Notes: generated from the letters alone by a model not told the origin. DNA of 64,000 bases from Nocardia speluncae NBRC 108251 (GCF_001613245.1 NZ_BDBZ01000036.1:124001-188000); one strand, 5' to 3'. Counted from the first letter of the stretch, positions 1-8,760 are shown. Numbers and translations: made by a program.

Positions 1-48
1 ACCGGGGGCCGGGCCGCGGACAACCGCGGCCCGGCCCCGCGGGCAGGT

Positions 49-1260
49 GTGGATACGTTCGGCAGCGTGATCACCTGGATCGATCCGCCGGCGCGCGGCG
101 CGAACGATGGTCCGCTGCACGGGCTGCGGATCGGGGTCAAGGACAATATCGACGTTGCGGGTGTGGCCTGCACGTGCGCGTCGGCGTTCTTCGCCGACCG
201 GGTGGCCGGCGAACACGCGGAGGTCGTCCGCAGGCTGCTCGCCGCGGGCGCCCAGGTGACCGCGAAACTGAATATGGCCGAGTTCGCGGTCGGCGTGACC
301 TCCCAGAACTCCGCGGCCGGGCCGACCCGCAATCCGTGGGACCCGGCCCGCGTCCCCGGCGGTTCGAGCGGCGGCTCCGGTGCGGCGGTCGCCGCCGGTC
401 TGGTGGATGCCTCGCTCGGCACCGATACCGGCGGTTCGATCCGCTTACCTGCCTCGGCCTGCGGGATCACCGGCCTGCGCCCAACCGTGGGGTCGGTGTC
501 CAACGCCGGTGTCTACCCGGTCAGTGACCTGTTCGACACCGTCGGTCCCATGGCCCGCGCGGTCACCGATATCGCACGTATTCACGCGGTACTCCGTGGC
601 GAAACTCCGGCGCCTGCACCCGCTGCCCGGCGGATCGGTGTGCCCGGGGTTTTCCTCACCGAGGATGTCGACCCGGCCGTCGCCGCCGCCGTGCGCACCG
701 CCGCGGGCGTGTTCGACATGCTCGGCTACGAGGTGGTCCCGATCGATATCCCCGGCGCCGGCACCGCCCAGGACGTCGTCTATACGCTGGTCTACTCCGA
801 CCTCGCCGAACGGCACCGCGACCGCATCCGGTGCGCATCCGAACTGTTCCAGCCCGCGACTCTCGAACGTGTGTCGCTGGGGCTGCGGATCGGGGCCTCC
901 GAACGCGCCGCGGCGTTGGTCCGGCGCGACGAATTCCGGCAGGCGCTCACGGCGGTGTTCGACCGGGTGGACGCCGTGCTCACCCCGGCGATGCCCATCG
1001 ATGTGCCGCTGCTCGAGGGCGGGGCCGATGTGATCGCCCAGTCGCGCCGGATGGGGCAGTTCAGCTACCCGTGGTCGCTGCACGAAGGCCCCACGCTCGC
1101 CTTCCCCGTCGGTTTCCATCCTGCTTCGGGTATGCCGATCGGTGCGCAACTCACGGCGGCGGCGCACCATGAGTCGACGCTGTTCGACATCGGCGCGAAG
1201 TACCAGGGTGTGACGGGATGGCACGCCGTCCGGCCGCACGTACGAACTCCGAACCAGTGA
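49..1260 (+). CDS. Amidase-signature family hydrolase (AtzF/GatA-like)
   Basis: Probable amide hydrolase of the amidase-signature family. The Ser-cisSer-Lys triad is visible: Lys31 in GVKDN, Ser106 in the GGSSGGS motif and Ser130 in DTGGSIR. The glycine/serine-rich core and the C-terminal fold match the family, but at 403 residues it is shorter than typical members (about 450-500). The GTG at 49 is the first start in the window; the frame stays open to base 1, so the true start could lie outside. The substrate is unknown. It stands alone, followed by a 366-base gap. Confidence 0.85.
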   Translation: MDTFGSVITWIDPPARGANDGPLHGLRIGVKDNIDVAGVACTCASAFFADRVAGEHAEVVRRLLAAGAQVTAKLNMAEFAVGVTSQNSAAGPTRNPWDPARVPGGSSGGSGAAVAAGLVDASLGTDTGGSIRLPASACGITGLRPTVGSVSNAGVYPVSDLFDTVGPMARAVTDIARIHAVLRGETPAPAPAARRIGVPGVFLTEDVDPAVAAAVRTAAGVFDMLGYEVVPIDIPGAGTAQDVVYTLVYSDLAERHRDRIRCASELFQPATLERVSLGLRIGASERAAALVRRDEFRQALTAVFDRVDAVLTPAMPIDVPLLEGGADVIAQSRRMGQFSYPWSLHEGPTLAFPVGFHPASGMPIGAQLTAAAHHESTLFDIGAKYQGVTGWHAVRPHVRTPNQ

Positions 1261-1626
1261 ATCGAGTTGATCACGGTCTATCCCGCAGAACACGGCACCG
1301 CCACCTCGTCATAGGGGATCACAGCCGCTGTAATTCGCCGCGGCGGAACCGAAGTTCACGTTCCAACGCGGCGCAAGGGAGACCCGGCGAAGGGGAGGCG
1401 GCCGAAGTCGACTGCTTCGGTCACGCGTAGTGCGATAGCACCGCGGTCCGGCAGCCCGATTTTCGGCCGCGAATGCCGGCCGGTCGAGGGTCTTCGGGTA
1501 CCCCGGAGATGCGGAACCGTTCCCGCCCCCTCGGCGCCTCGAGCATCGGCTCCGCTACATGGAATCGCCCATCCGGTGCATGCGGTAACGTCTGGGTGTT
1601 CGATCGGCGACGAGGTGGGAGCGGCA
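1261..1626. other. Intergenic gap before the kinase gene
   Basis: No convincing gene. Short frames here have no ribosome binding site and no recognisable family. It presumably holds the kinase promoter, but no clear -35/-10 or operator could be picked out by eye. Confidence 0.5.
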
Positions 1627-3096
1627 GTGCTGGGGGTGGGTGCGACCTTCGCCGGATATCGGATCGAGGGAATCCTCGGACAAGGCGGGATGGGGACCGT
1701 CTATCTGGCCCGGCACCCGCGACTGCCACGTAGCGTTGCGCTGAAACTGCTGAACCGCGAGGTCTCCACCGACCCCGAACTGTCTCGCCGCTTCGAACGC
1801 GAAGCCGACGTCATCGCACGCCTGGAACATCCGGCGATCGTCGGAATCTACGACCGCGGCACCGACGACGGTCATCTGTGGATCGCCATGCAATACGTCC
1901 GCGGCACCGATGCCTCCGCATGGGACGCCGCCGCACACCCCGCCATGACCACGGTCCGTCTCATCACCGAAACCGCTGTCGCTCTCGACTACGCACACAG
2001 TCGCGGCGTCCTGCACCGTGACGTGAAACCCGCCAACATCCTCATCGCCGACAGTGACGATTTCCGCGAAAACCATGCCGTACTCACCGATTTCGGTATC
2101 GCCCGGCTCACCGACGCCGACAACACCAAAGTAACGGCCACCGGCACGTTCACCGCGACTCTCGCCTACGGTTCCCCCGAGCAACTCTCGGGTGAGCCGG
2201 TCGACCACCGCTCCGACCAGTATTCGCTGGCCTGCACCCTGTTCGCCGTGTTCGCGGGTCATCCGCCCTATGCGTCGACGAATCCGGGGCAGGTCGTCAT
2301 GGGGCATATCTCCAAGCCACCCCCGCGGCTCACCGAATCCCGCCCGGACCTCCCGGCGGGCATCGACGGGGTTCTCGCGCGTGCCATGGCCAAACATCGT
2401 GACGACCGCTTCGCCACCTGCACCGAGTTCGTCGACGCCGTCCGTGACGCGTTCGCCGGCCGGCCGATCGCGGCCGATCCCGCACGCTCCGCTCCGACTG
2501 TTCACAACGCTGCACCGGGTGGCTATGCGACTCCGGTGGTCCGGAACGGCAACGGGATGGTTGCCGCGCCTCAGCGCGATGCCCGGTTGTGGGCTCCGGG
2601 CGATCCCCGAGCGGCGCCGAACGCACATCCGGCAGTGGGCGGCCCGGGAAAATGGCGCGAGCCGACACCCCCGAAGGCGACACCGATCACCATGGGGATC
2701 CTCACCCTGCTCTTCGGACTGCTGTTCGCTGCCGTATTCGTCGGGGGCCTCGCGAGGTCCATGACGAGCGCGAACAGCGGCGATGTGGGGTCGAAGGTGG
2801 CAGTCGTTGTCTTCCTGCTGCTCACGCTTCTGTGGAACAGTGCGGCGATACTGTTGCTCGCAGGCAGACATGCGGGCCGGATCCTGACAGCAATCTGCTG
2901 GGGTATCGGCGTGGCAGTCTGCGTCGCCGCACTTATCTGGATGGTGCTGGAGGGGTCTGCCGAACGCGGGCCGGTGACATTGTACCTGTGGCTGCTGGTG
3001 CTGTCCGGGAGTGCATTGGCGGGCGCCGCGGGGCGTGCCACGAAGCGCTGGGTCGAATACCGCACGCGGCTTCGGCTCCGTACTTACAGGTTTTGA
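1627..3096 (+). CDS. Membrane-anchored serine/threonine protein kinase (PknB type)
   Basis: Eukaryotic-type kinase of 489 residues. From the chosen start the Gly-rich loop GQGGMG is at 18-23, the ATP-anchoring lysine is Lys40 (VALK), the catalytic loop HRDVKPAN has Asp132, and the metal-binding DFG has Asp155; an SPEQ motif follows the activation segment. After a Pro/Ala linker come about four hydrophobic helices (residues ~340-470), so the kinase domain faces the cytoplasm and the tail is embedded in the membrane. There is no PASTA sensor domain. GTG 1627 is preferred because GGGAG lies 5 bases upstream; an earlier in-frame GTG at 1576 lacks a good site. Substrates cannot be inferred; the DUF3558 lipoprotein lies 210 bases downstream. 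Confidence 0.9.
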   Translation: MLGVGATFAGYRIEGILGQGGMGTVYLARHPRLPRSVALKLLNREVSTDPELSRRFEREADVIARLEHPAIVGIYDRGTDDGHLWIAMQYVRGTDASAWDAAAHPAMTTVRLITETAVALDYAHSRGVLHRDVKPANILIADSDDFRENHAVLTDFGIARLTDADNTKVTATGTFTATLAYGSPEQLSGEPVDHRSDQYSLACTLFAVFAGHPPYASTNPGQVVMGHISKPPPRLTESRPDLPAGIDGVLARAMAKHRDDRFATCTEFVDAVRDAFAGRPIAADPARSAPTVHNAAPGGYATPVVRNGNGMVAAPQRDARLWAPGDPRAAPNAHPAVGGPGKWREPTPPKATPITMGILTLLFGLLFAAVFVGGLARSMTSANSGDVGSKVAVVVFLLLTLLWNSAAILLLAGRHAGRILTAICWGIGVAVCVAALIWMVLEGSAERGPVTLYLWLLVLSGSALAGAAGRATKRWVEYRTRLRLRTYRF

Positions 3097-3306
3097 TGTT
3101 CCGGTGCAGGCGCGGGGCCGGTTTCGAAATGTGCTGCGGGCCTGGCCGGGCGGCTGGCCGAAACCCCTGGGACCTGGTTCGGTGGGTAGCTCTGCGTGGG
3201 CTGGGAACCGGTTCGATCTTCCCGGGGAGTGATAGGGTCGCCGGGACGCGGGGGGCCGGCCGGTTCCCGTTCGATGTACTGGACTACCGGTGCCGGGAGG
3301 TGTGAG

Positions 3307-3876
3307 ATGACCGCTGTTCGGTCGATTCGGGCGATGGTGTGCGGCGCGGGTATTGCGCTGTTGGTCGCGGGGTGCGGGACCGATAGTGAGGGCGCGGCTA
3401 CGACGGTGACTACAACGACGGGGTTGCCGATTGCGGCGGAGGCGCCGACTTCGTTCGATCCGTGCACCGATATTCCGCAGGAGGTCTTGGCGTCGGAGAG
3501 TCTGGTGCCGGACACTCTCGACTCCAACGTTGATGGCGGCCAGGGAATCAAATGGCGTGGCTGCGGCTACGTGGCGCCGGACAGCTACGCAGTGGGGATC
3601 ACGACCACAAATCTGACATTGCCCGTGGTACGGGACAACGACGAGTTCGTGGTGCGGCAGGAGTACACGGTTGATGGCCGGGCGGCGATGGCAGTCGATG
3701 CAGCGGACGAACCCGATTTGCGGGCGTCTTGCACGTTCTATGTGGAAATGGCCGGGGGCAGCCTTGAACTATCGATGAGTAATCCGGCGTCCAATGACAA
3801 GACCGGGCACCTGGATACGTGTGGCTTGGCGCTGGCCCTGGCGGAGAAAGTGGTCCCATTGATCCCGGATGCGTGA
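3307..3876 (+). CDS. DUF3558-type lipoprotein
   Basis: Predicted secreted lipoprotein of 189 residues. A short basic N-terminus and hydrophobic stretch end in a lipobox (VAGC, Cys at about residue 20), followed by a Thr/Ser-rich linker and a domain with paired cysteines and the FDPCTDIP motif typical of DUF3558. Such lipoproteins are abundant in Nocardia and mycobacteria; their function is unknown. The ATG at 3307 has GGGAGG 6 bases upstream. The next two genes look secretion-related, so it may belong to a small cell-envelope group. Confidence 0.8.
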   Translation: MTAVRSIRAMVCGAGIALLVAGCGTDSEGAATTVTTTTGLPIAAEAPTSFDPCTDIPQEVLASESLVPDTLDSNVDGGQGIKWRGCGYVAPDSYAVGITTTNLTLPVVRDNDEFVVRQEYTVDGRAAMAVDAADEPDLRASCTFYVEMAGGSLELSMSNPASNDKTGHLDTCGLALALAEKVVPLIPDA

Positions 3877-3927
3877 GCGCAGGATTCGGCGGTATGGAAT
3901 TGATTGGAACGACGGACGGAGTGGGCG

Positions 3928-4422
3928 GTGAGTGAGGATCGGCCGCATCCGCTGGAGGGTTTGCTGACGGAAGTACTGGAGGGCCGGCTATCGGTGAACA
4001 TGGGTGCCGGGTCGTCTGAGGCAATCCGGGTCAACGCTGAAGAGTTCGTGTACATGGAGCGGGACTGTGAGGGTTTCAAACTTCTCATCCGTTCGCTTCA
4101 GCGAACTGCGGATGAGATCTGGAAGCGTGAGCAGTGGGACATCGGTGAGAACAGCAAAGGCCTTTCCTCCGCGGATGTATTGGTGAGTCGCTTCCGCACC
4201 AAAGCGAAGAACTCGGATGACGGCAACGATGTTCATGCGATCCTGGAGCAGCATTTTCAAATCGTCGAGGATATTCAAGAGCTGCACCGGGCAATCGCCC
4301 AACGGTATATGGAGACCGATGGGGAGTTCGCCGCACGATACAACGAGTTGATGGCGGGCGCACCGCCTTCGGTGCCGTTGCAGATGCCGCCGGCGTTCCC
4401 TACCTCGCCGGACCTGGGATGA
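3928..4422 (+). CDS. Conserved hypothetical protein beside WXG/PPE-like gene
   Basis: Unrecognised soluble protein of 164 residues, mostly helical and rich in charged residues, ending in a Pro-rich tail. There is no signal peptide or membrane segment. GTG 3928 is chosen because GGAG (3918-3921) lies 6 bases upstream; a TTG at 3904 in the same frame has no such site. It is followed after 40 bases by the WXG/PPE-like gene and then espG, so it may be part of the same secretion unit, for example a small helical partner. This is inferred from context only. Confidence 0.65.
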   Translation: MSEDRPHPLEGLLTEVLEGRLSVNMGAGSSEAIRVNAEEFVYMERDCEGFKLLIRSLQRTADEIWKREQWDIGENSKGLSSADVLVSRFRTKAKNSDDGNDVHAILEQHFQIVEDIQELHRAIAQRYMETDGEFAARYNELMAGAPPSVPLQMPPAFPTSPDLG

Positions 4423-4462
4423 AACCGCGCATCAGTTCAGTTTGTTCGATTCAGGGGGCAGG

Positions 4463-5638
4463 ATGACCTTCCAAAACGAGGGCCCGAGGATCGGTGATCC
4501 CGAGGAACCCAACGGATTCTCCCACCCGGAGATCAACGGGGCGTTCAAGCCGCTGATGCCGGGTGACCATGGCTGGACTGCGTCGGAACAGTACGGGCAG
4601 ATCGCCACGCAGTGGGAGAGCGGTGTCAGGGTGTTCGCCTCGCGGATCCGCCGGTCCAGCGCCGCGGCCTGGGAAGGAGCGGCCGCGGAGCAAGCTCGCC
4701 AGGCCATCGACAACTACGCCACCCGAGCCGAGGATCTGGTGCCCGTGCTGCACGCCCTGTCCGTTCAGGTCGAGAATGCCGTGGTATCGATCATGCGTAC
4801 CCAGACGAACCTTCCCGAAGCGATCGAGAAGAAGAGTGGGTGGCACCCGGACGAGTGGACCCTCCTCTGGTTCGACAACGAACGCACCGATACCGAGGAG
4901 GTGGCTCGGCAAGTGATGCGGGATGACTACATATCGGGATTTGTGCAGGCAGACGGCCTGATTCCCGTACTTCCGGTGCCCGTGAACCCAACCCAGCCAC
5001 TGCATACCGACCTGCCGACCGGAAACGGTGACCATCCTGGACCGGGCGGTACGACCACCGGCCCGGGCGGCAACCCCGGCGGGCCGGATGCCGGTCGGCC
5101 GGCCGGAGAGAACCCGGCCGGGGAAGATCCCGGTTCGGAACAGCCCGGCGAGGAGCCGGGAACAGAGCAGCCGGCGGGCACCGAGCAGCCAGGTGAGACG
5201 ACGCCCGCGAATACGACACCGTCCACCACTGAGAGCCCGGCACCTACGACGCCGAGTACCACTACCGTGCCCAGCGGGACCACTCCCGGACTGGGCACCC
5301 CGGGGGCGCCGGGCTCGCCCAGCGGTAGTCCGGTGACCACAGGAGAACCAGGACGGACGGTGCCCGGGACGCCGAATACCGCAGGCGCGCCAGTTCCGGC
5401 GGGGTCGACTGCGGCCGCGCCGAATGCCGGCGCCCCGCGTAGCGGTATGCCCGGCATGATGTCGCCGGGCGGAGCCGGTCGTGGGCAGCAGGGGCAGGAC
5501 GATGACAGCCGCCGAACCCCCGACTACCTGATCAACGCCGAGAACGCCGAAGAGCTTCTCGGCGAACAGGCACCCACGATTCCCGGGGGCGTGCTGGGTG
5601 GCGAAGCGCCGGCCGCGCAACCCCCGCGGGACGCCTGA
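4463..5638 (+). CDS. WXG100/PPE-like secreted-protein candidate with Pro/Thr/Gly-rich tail
   Basis: Protein of 391 residues. Residues ~1-140 are helical and carry an AWEG turn between two predicted helices, the hallmark of WXG100/PPE-type ESX substrates. Residues ~180-340 are a low-complexity Pro/Gly/Thr/Ser/Glu segment, and the acidic C-terminus contains a DYLINAENAEELLG-type segment. Start ATG 4463 follows AGGGGGCAGG. It lies between an unknown helical protein and espG, the chaperone that in mycobacteria binds PE/PPE proteins, so export through a type VII (ESX) system is likely. No ATPase or other ESX core gene is present in the window. Family assignment rests on the WxG turn and context. 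Confidence 0.65.
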   Translation: MTFQNEGPRIGDPEEPNGFSHPEINGAFKPLMPGDHGWTASEQYGQIATQWESGVRVFASRIRRSSAAAWEGAAAEQARQAIDNYATRAEDLVPVLHALSVQVENAVVSIMRTQTNLPEAIEKKSGWHPDEWTLLWFDNERTDTEEVARQVMRDDYISGFVQADGLIPVLPVPVNPTQPLHTDLPTGNGDHPGPGGTTTGPGGNPGGPDAGRPAGENPAGEDPGSEQPGEEPGTEQPAGTEQPGETTPANTTPSTTESPAPTTPSTTTVPSGTTPGLGTPGAPGSPSGSPVTTGEPGRTVPGTPNTAGAPVPAGSTAAAPNAGAPRSGMPGMMSPGGAGRGQQGQDDDSRRTPDYLINAENAEELLGEQAPTIPGGVLGGEAPAAQPPRDA

Positions 5639-5725
5639 TTCATCCGCTACTGCGCCTTTTCCGGAGGACTCCGCCGGGCGCTGGGCGTCCATCGCCGTGA
5701 CAGATCGAGGAAACCCGCACCGACA

Positions 5726-6487
5726 ATGAGCAAATGGATTTGGGAGCCGGACGATTTCGCCGCGCTCTGGTATCGCGACGGAATCGACCGGTTTCCGCGC
5801 CCCCTGCGTTATCTGAGCCGATACAAGACCCGAAATCCGTACGAGGCGCACGCCGCCGCGGTGCGGGCGCGGTACGACCGCGACGAGCACGAGCTGATCC
5901 GGCTCGCCCTGCACACCTTGTCCGACGGTGATCTGCGGATCGAGATCCTGGGCGGGTCGACCGTGACAGACAGGGGCGGGGTGCGCGAATACCGGGTGGT
6001 CGGTGCGCAGACCACACGTCATGGGGTGGTGCTGGCGCAGTCGGCGATCGACGGGGTCGACGGTTCGGTGCACGCCCAGTTGTTCGCTGCCGACCAACTC
6101 CCTAAACGGCTGGCGGGGCTGCTGCCGAAGTGTGCGCCGGGCCGAGAGGCGCCGGGCACCTTTCATATCGACGATCTCACGCCGGGCCGCGAGGAGCAGC
6201 AGTCGATGCGGCGGGGGCCCGGCGAGCAGTATCGGCGCCTGGCGATGCGTCCCGCCGACGGTGGCGGGAATGCCGGATTGCGGGTGGGTTCGATCCTGGA
6301 TCGGCCGAAGCCGTGGTACGGGTTCCGGTGGTACGACATCACCGGCGACGGGCGTTATCTGGAAAAACGGACCCGCGAACATGTCAGCGTGCGTCCGGCC
6401 GGGCCCCAGGATTTCGCGGCCGGATTCGCCGAATGGATCGACCGTTCCCGGCATCGCCTCCGTGAGGAGGAAGCAGACGTCTGTTGA
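5726..6487 (+). CDS. espG: ESX secretion-associated chaperone EspG
   Basis: Protein of 253 residues resembling EspG, the cytosolic chaperone that keeps PE/PPE-type substrates soluble and delivers them to the type VII secretion machinery. Visible family features are the N-terminal W-x(7-8)-LW segment followed by FPRPL, the alternating beta-rich central sheet, and the PxPWYGFRWYD-like motif near residue 205 followed by a basic C-terminal helix. It begins 87 bases after the WXG/PPE-like gene, on the same strand. No ESX core component is nearby, so it probably serves an ESX system encoded elsewhere, with the upstream protein as its likely client. Confidence 0.8.
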   Translation: MSKWIWEPDDFAALWYRDGIDRFPRPLRYLSRYKTRNPYEAHAAAVRARYDRDEHELIRLALHTLSDGDLRIEILGGSTVTDRGGVREYRVVGAQTTRHGVVLAQSAIDGVDGSVHAQLFAADQLPKRLAGLLPKCAPGREAPGTFHIDDLTPGREEQQSMRRGPGEQYRRLAMRPADGGGNAGLRVGSILDRPKPWYGFRWYDITGDGRYLEKRTREHVSVRPAGPQDFAAGFAEWIDRSRHRLREEEADVC

Positions 6488-6790
6488 CTCGCCTCCGGTG
6501 CGCCGGACGGTGACCGTCGGTATTTCGGCACCGAACGGGGGAGGGCGCCGTCGTAGCGGTTCACGCACTGCCGGCTCATCGTGGCGGGTTCGGGACGGAA
6601 GTGGCCGAATGTAGTTGGTGCTATGCAGCTGTAGGCTGCCGGTCGTTGGGTGCTCCGCGGGTCCCTGCAACTCCCGGCGTGCGTCGAGGAGCAGGGTTTC
6701 GGCGGCGGCATGCACGGGGCCCGTGAGGGCAGCGGCAAAGGCCGGAGACTGGAGTTCTCGTAGATGTTCACCAGGGGTCGGGTCAGTCAT
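6488..6790 (-). other. Possible decayed small gene (MTDPTPGEHL...)
   Basis: On the minus strand an ATG at 6790 overlaps the stop of the 62-residue gene by 8 bases, as coupled genes do. The first ~45 codons have coding-like base use and encode an Ala/Leu/Glu-rich helix-like segment. No in-frame stop follows before the antisense of espG, and the later sequence is not protein-like. It may be a truncated or frameshifted third member of this small operon, or chance. Otherwise this 295-base stretch holds no gene. Confidence 0.3.
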
Positions 6791-6971
6791 CGAGGTGCCG
6801 CGCGATCTCCTCGAGAGTTGGTGCAGTGTGTAGGTATTCGCCGTCTACGGCATCGAGCAGGGCCCAGTTCGGTGGCGCGTGGCGCTCGCGGATCAGCCGG
6901 TAGCCGGCTTTGCGGGCGCGGTTCGCGAGTGCGTCGAACGACAGGGAGCGGTACTCCGGTTTATCGATCAC
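6783..6971 (-). CDS. Small hypothetical protein (62 aa)
   Basis: Unrecognised 62-residue protein, charged and probably a compact alpha/beta fold (SLSFDALANRARKAGYRL, then PTLEEIARHLDD at the end). The GTG start at 6971 has a strong GGAGG 5 bases upstream, inside the end of the preceding 50-residue gene, which it overlaps by 11 bases. That overlap supports both being translated. It belongs to a run of tiny leftward genes divergent from an XRE-DUF397 regulator pair; such sets are common in Nocardia, with unknown function. Confidence 0.7.
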   Translation of the reverse strand: MIDKPEYRSLSFDALANRARKAGYRLIRERHAPPNWALLDAVDGEYLHTAPTLEEIARHLDD

Positions 6972-7113
6972 GGTGCCTCCGTTCGGGTGGTTGCCATTGG
7001 TGCAGGGCGTGGGCGATTCGGATTAGGGAGGAAATATCGACCGGGGCGTTGCCTATCGGATCATCCGGAATGGGAATTCGGCCGGGAATGCGGTGCGGGA
7101 GTGTTTCTTTCAT
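6961..7113 (-). CDS. Very small hypothetical protein (50 aa)
   Basis: A 50-residue protein starting at ATG 7113 and ending at the TAA at 6961. The N-terminus is Pro/Ile/Arg-rich (HRIPGRIPIPDD), followed by an amphipathic helix ending in a basic tail. A GAGAGA sequence lies upstream of the start. It overlaps the start of the next gene by 11 bases and carries that gene's ribosome binding site, which supports translation. No function can be assigned. Confidence 0.55.
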   Translation of the reverse strand: MKETLPHRIPGRIPIPDDPIGNAPVDISSLIRIAHALHQWQPPERRHRDR

Positions 7114-7136
7114 CGGAGGTCTCTCGACGGATTCGT

Positions 7137-7325
7137 TCAATAGCCCAGAAACTCCCGGTCTCCGGGAACGAGGCGGCGTTCCTCGATCAACCGATCCCTG
7201 GCCTGCTTTTTCAGTGGGCATGTGGTGAGTGGGCAGTCGATATGCGTTTGCATGACGAGATGGGCGTGGGAAATGGTCATCACCGGTATGTTCCGGTGGT
7301 CTGTCACCGGTAGGCCGAATATCAT
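7137..7325 (-). CDS. Small hypothetical protein with Cys pair (62 aa)
   Basis: Unrecognised 62-residue protein. A DCPLTTCPLKKQARDRL segment holds two cysteines five apart, followed by a basic helix and an RLVPGDR motif. The ATG at 7325 has GAGG 5 bases upstream; ATG 7280 is a possible shorter start. It is the first gene of the tiny leftward cluster. The Cys pair suggests metal binding or a disulfide, but two cysteines alone do not define a zinc site, and the His residues upstream (THIDCP) could complete one. Confidence 0.65.
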   Translation of the reverse strand: MIFGLPVTDHRNIPVMTISHAHLVMQTHIDCPLTTCPLKKQARDRLIEERRLVPGDREFLGY

Positions 7326-7620
7326 GAGCGCCTCGCAAGTTCGGGGTCTGGTGGTCGGTTCGCGGGTTATTTCGGGGTGGCTTTCCGGAAAACACTGACT
7401 CGTTTGAGACAGTCCGTCCGGGTGGAAACGTCCGGGGTGGAGGTTTCCTCCGGGGCGGGGGCATGTTCAGTAGAACATCCACTTCCGAAATTGTGGATAC
7501 CTTCGTAAGATTCAGGTACACAATGGATTTGATCCGAATGGATCGGTAATTTTAAGCTGTTCGACTGTTCCATTCGACATGACATAACCCCGAGTAACGC
7601 TAACGAAAGGTGACACCCCT

Positions 7621-8505
7621 ATGTCGATCGAACCGAACCCACCGACCCTGCCGCGCCGCGTACTCGGCCGCCGCCTGCGAGAGATGCGCGAAATGGCCGG
7701 GCTGACCCGTGCGCACGCGGCTCGCAGGTGCGAGATGGGGGCGCAAACCTTGTGGCGGTTGGAGACCGGGCGCAACAGTGAGACGAAGAAGATGGTCATC
7801 AACGCGCTCTGCGATACCTATGAAGCGAGCGCCGATGACCGCCGTGAACTTCTGTGGCTCGTCGACGAATCCCGGAAGGACGGGTGGTGGCATTCGATGA
7901 CCGACGCAGTGGTCCCTGAAGCGCAGATGTACCTGGGCCTGGAACAGGCAGCGCGCAAGGTCTTCGCCTGGCAGACCATGATTGTGCCGGGTCTGCTTCA
8001 GACCCCGGCCTACCGACGTGCACTGTGGGAGATTGCGGAGCCGCTCGGAAGGTCGATCGATATCGGCAGTGAGCTCGCCCTGCTTCAGCGACGTCAGGAG
8101 AGATTGCAGGACGCCTCGGAATTCAGCGTGGAGTTCGCGCTGAGTGAGTCGGTACTCCGGCAGCCCGTTGGGGGCCCCGACGTCATGACAGATCAGCTGG
8201 GCCATCTCGCTGAGATATGTGCGCTGCCGCAGGTTTCGCTGAAGGTCGTACCGTTCGGTGCCCCGGGGCACCTCGGATTGACTGCGAAGCATTTCGTCTA
8301 CTTGGTCTTTCCCGATCACGTGAATCCGGTGCTGACCGAACCTCCCGTGGTGTACGTCGAGGGGTTCACCGGGGCGTTGTACTTGGATAAGCCGAGCGAG
8401 ATTACTCAGTATCAGGCGGCTCGGTCGTCCATTCTGCAAGTAGCATTGGATGAGCGAGACACACAGCGCCTCATCGAGGCGACGGCGAGGGAGTACCGGT
8501 CATGA
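7621..8505 (+). CDS. XRE-family regulator with DUF5753 domain
   Basis: Transcription regulator of 294 residues. An N-terminal helix-turn-helix of the XRE/lambda-repressor type covers residues ~12-70 (REMREMAGLTRAHAARR, then LWRLETGRN as recognition helix). The rest is a DUF5753 ligand/partner domain, including the W-x-TMIVPGLLQTPAYRRAL motif. Proteins of this type (WhiJ-like in Streptomyces) work with a small DUF397 partner, and here the DUF397 gene overlaps the stop by 4 bases. The start ATG has GAAAGG about 8 bases upstream. Targets are unknown; the divergent tiny genes are the obvious candidates. Confidence 0.9.
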   Translation: MSIEPNPPTLPRRVLGRRLREMREMAGLTRAHAARRCEMGAQTLWRLETGRNSETKKMVINALCDTYEASADDRRELLWLVDESRKDGWWHSMTDAVVPEAQMYLGLEQAARKVFAWQTMIVPGLLQTPAYRRALWEIAEPLGRSIDIGSELALLQRRQERLQDASEFSVEFALSESVLRQPVGGPDVMTDQLGHLAEICALPQVSLKVVPFGAPGHLGLTAKHFVYLVFPDHVNPVLTEPPVVYVEGFTGALYLDKPSEITQYQAARSSILQVALDERDTQRLIEATAREYRS

Positions 8506-8708
8506 GTATCGACCTATCCGGAGCAGCGTGGTTCAAGAGCACCCGTAGCGCCAGTGGCAACGAATGCGTCGAGGTTGCCCACCTGCGCAGCGGAATGGTC
8601 GGTGTGCGGGATTCGAAGAATCCGACCGGCCCGGCCTTGGTGTTCGGGCCGGATGCGTGGGATGCGTTCACGGCCGCTGTCGACGACGGGCTCGAGCCGA
8701 CTTCCTGA
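8502..8708 (+). CDS. DUF397 partner protein
   Basis: A 68-residue DUF397 protein, with the family hallmarks W-F-K-S-T-R-S near residue 10, a central CVEV strand, RDSKNP near residue 39 and a final helix around W51. Its ATG overlaps the regulator's TGA (ATGA), so the two are translationally coupled. In Streptomyces such small proteins modulate the cognate XRE regulator, possibly toxin-antitoxin-like. A strong terminator follows 19 bases after the stop, closing the two-gene operon. Confidence 0.9.
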   Translation: MSIDLSGAAWFKSTRSASGNECVEVAHLRSGMVGVRDSKNPTGPALVFGPDAWDAFTAAVDDGLEPTS

Positions 8709-8727
8709 GAGCCCCATCTGCGACATG

Positions 8728-8760
8728 ACCCCGCCCCGGGGATACCTTCCGGGGCGGGGT
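8728..8760 (+). terminator. Hairpin terminator after XRE-DUF397 operon
   Basis: A perfect 12-bp stem (ACCCCGCCCCGG pairing with CCGGGGCGGGGT) closes a 9-base loop, followed by TCGTCATTCT. It lies 19 bases after the DUF397 stop. The T-tract is weak, as is usual in high-GC actinobacteria. Confidence 0.8.

Noticed and set aside
1555..2871. 438-codon minus-strand frame opposite the kinase gene
   Set aside because: Shadow frame; the opposite strand has unmistakable kinase motifs and this translation has no domain-like features.
5030..5460. Gly/Pro/Thr-rich low-complexity DNA considered as a non-coding repeat region
   Set aside because: The reading frame continues without interruption and encodes the disordered tail of the WXG/PPE-like protein.
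4451..6790. 779-codon open frame on the minus strand opposite the WXG/PPE-like and espG genes
   Set aside because: High-GC shadow of real rightward genes; the translation is Arg/Gly/Pro-rich. Only its first ~45 codons, outside the antisense region, look coding, and these are noted separately.
7382..7391. TTTCCGGAAA palindrome between the tiny genes and the XRE gene
   Set aside because: Only 10 bases, single copy and not positioned clearly at a promoter; could be chance.
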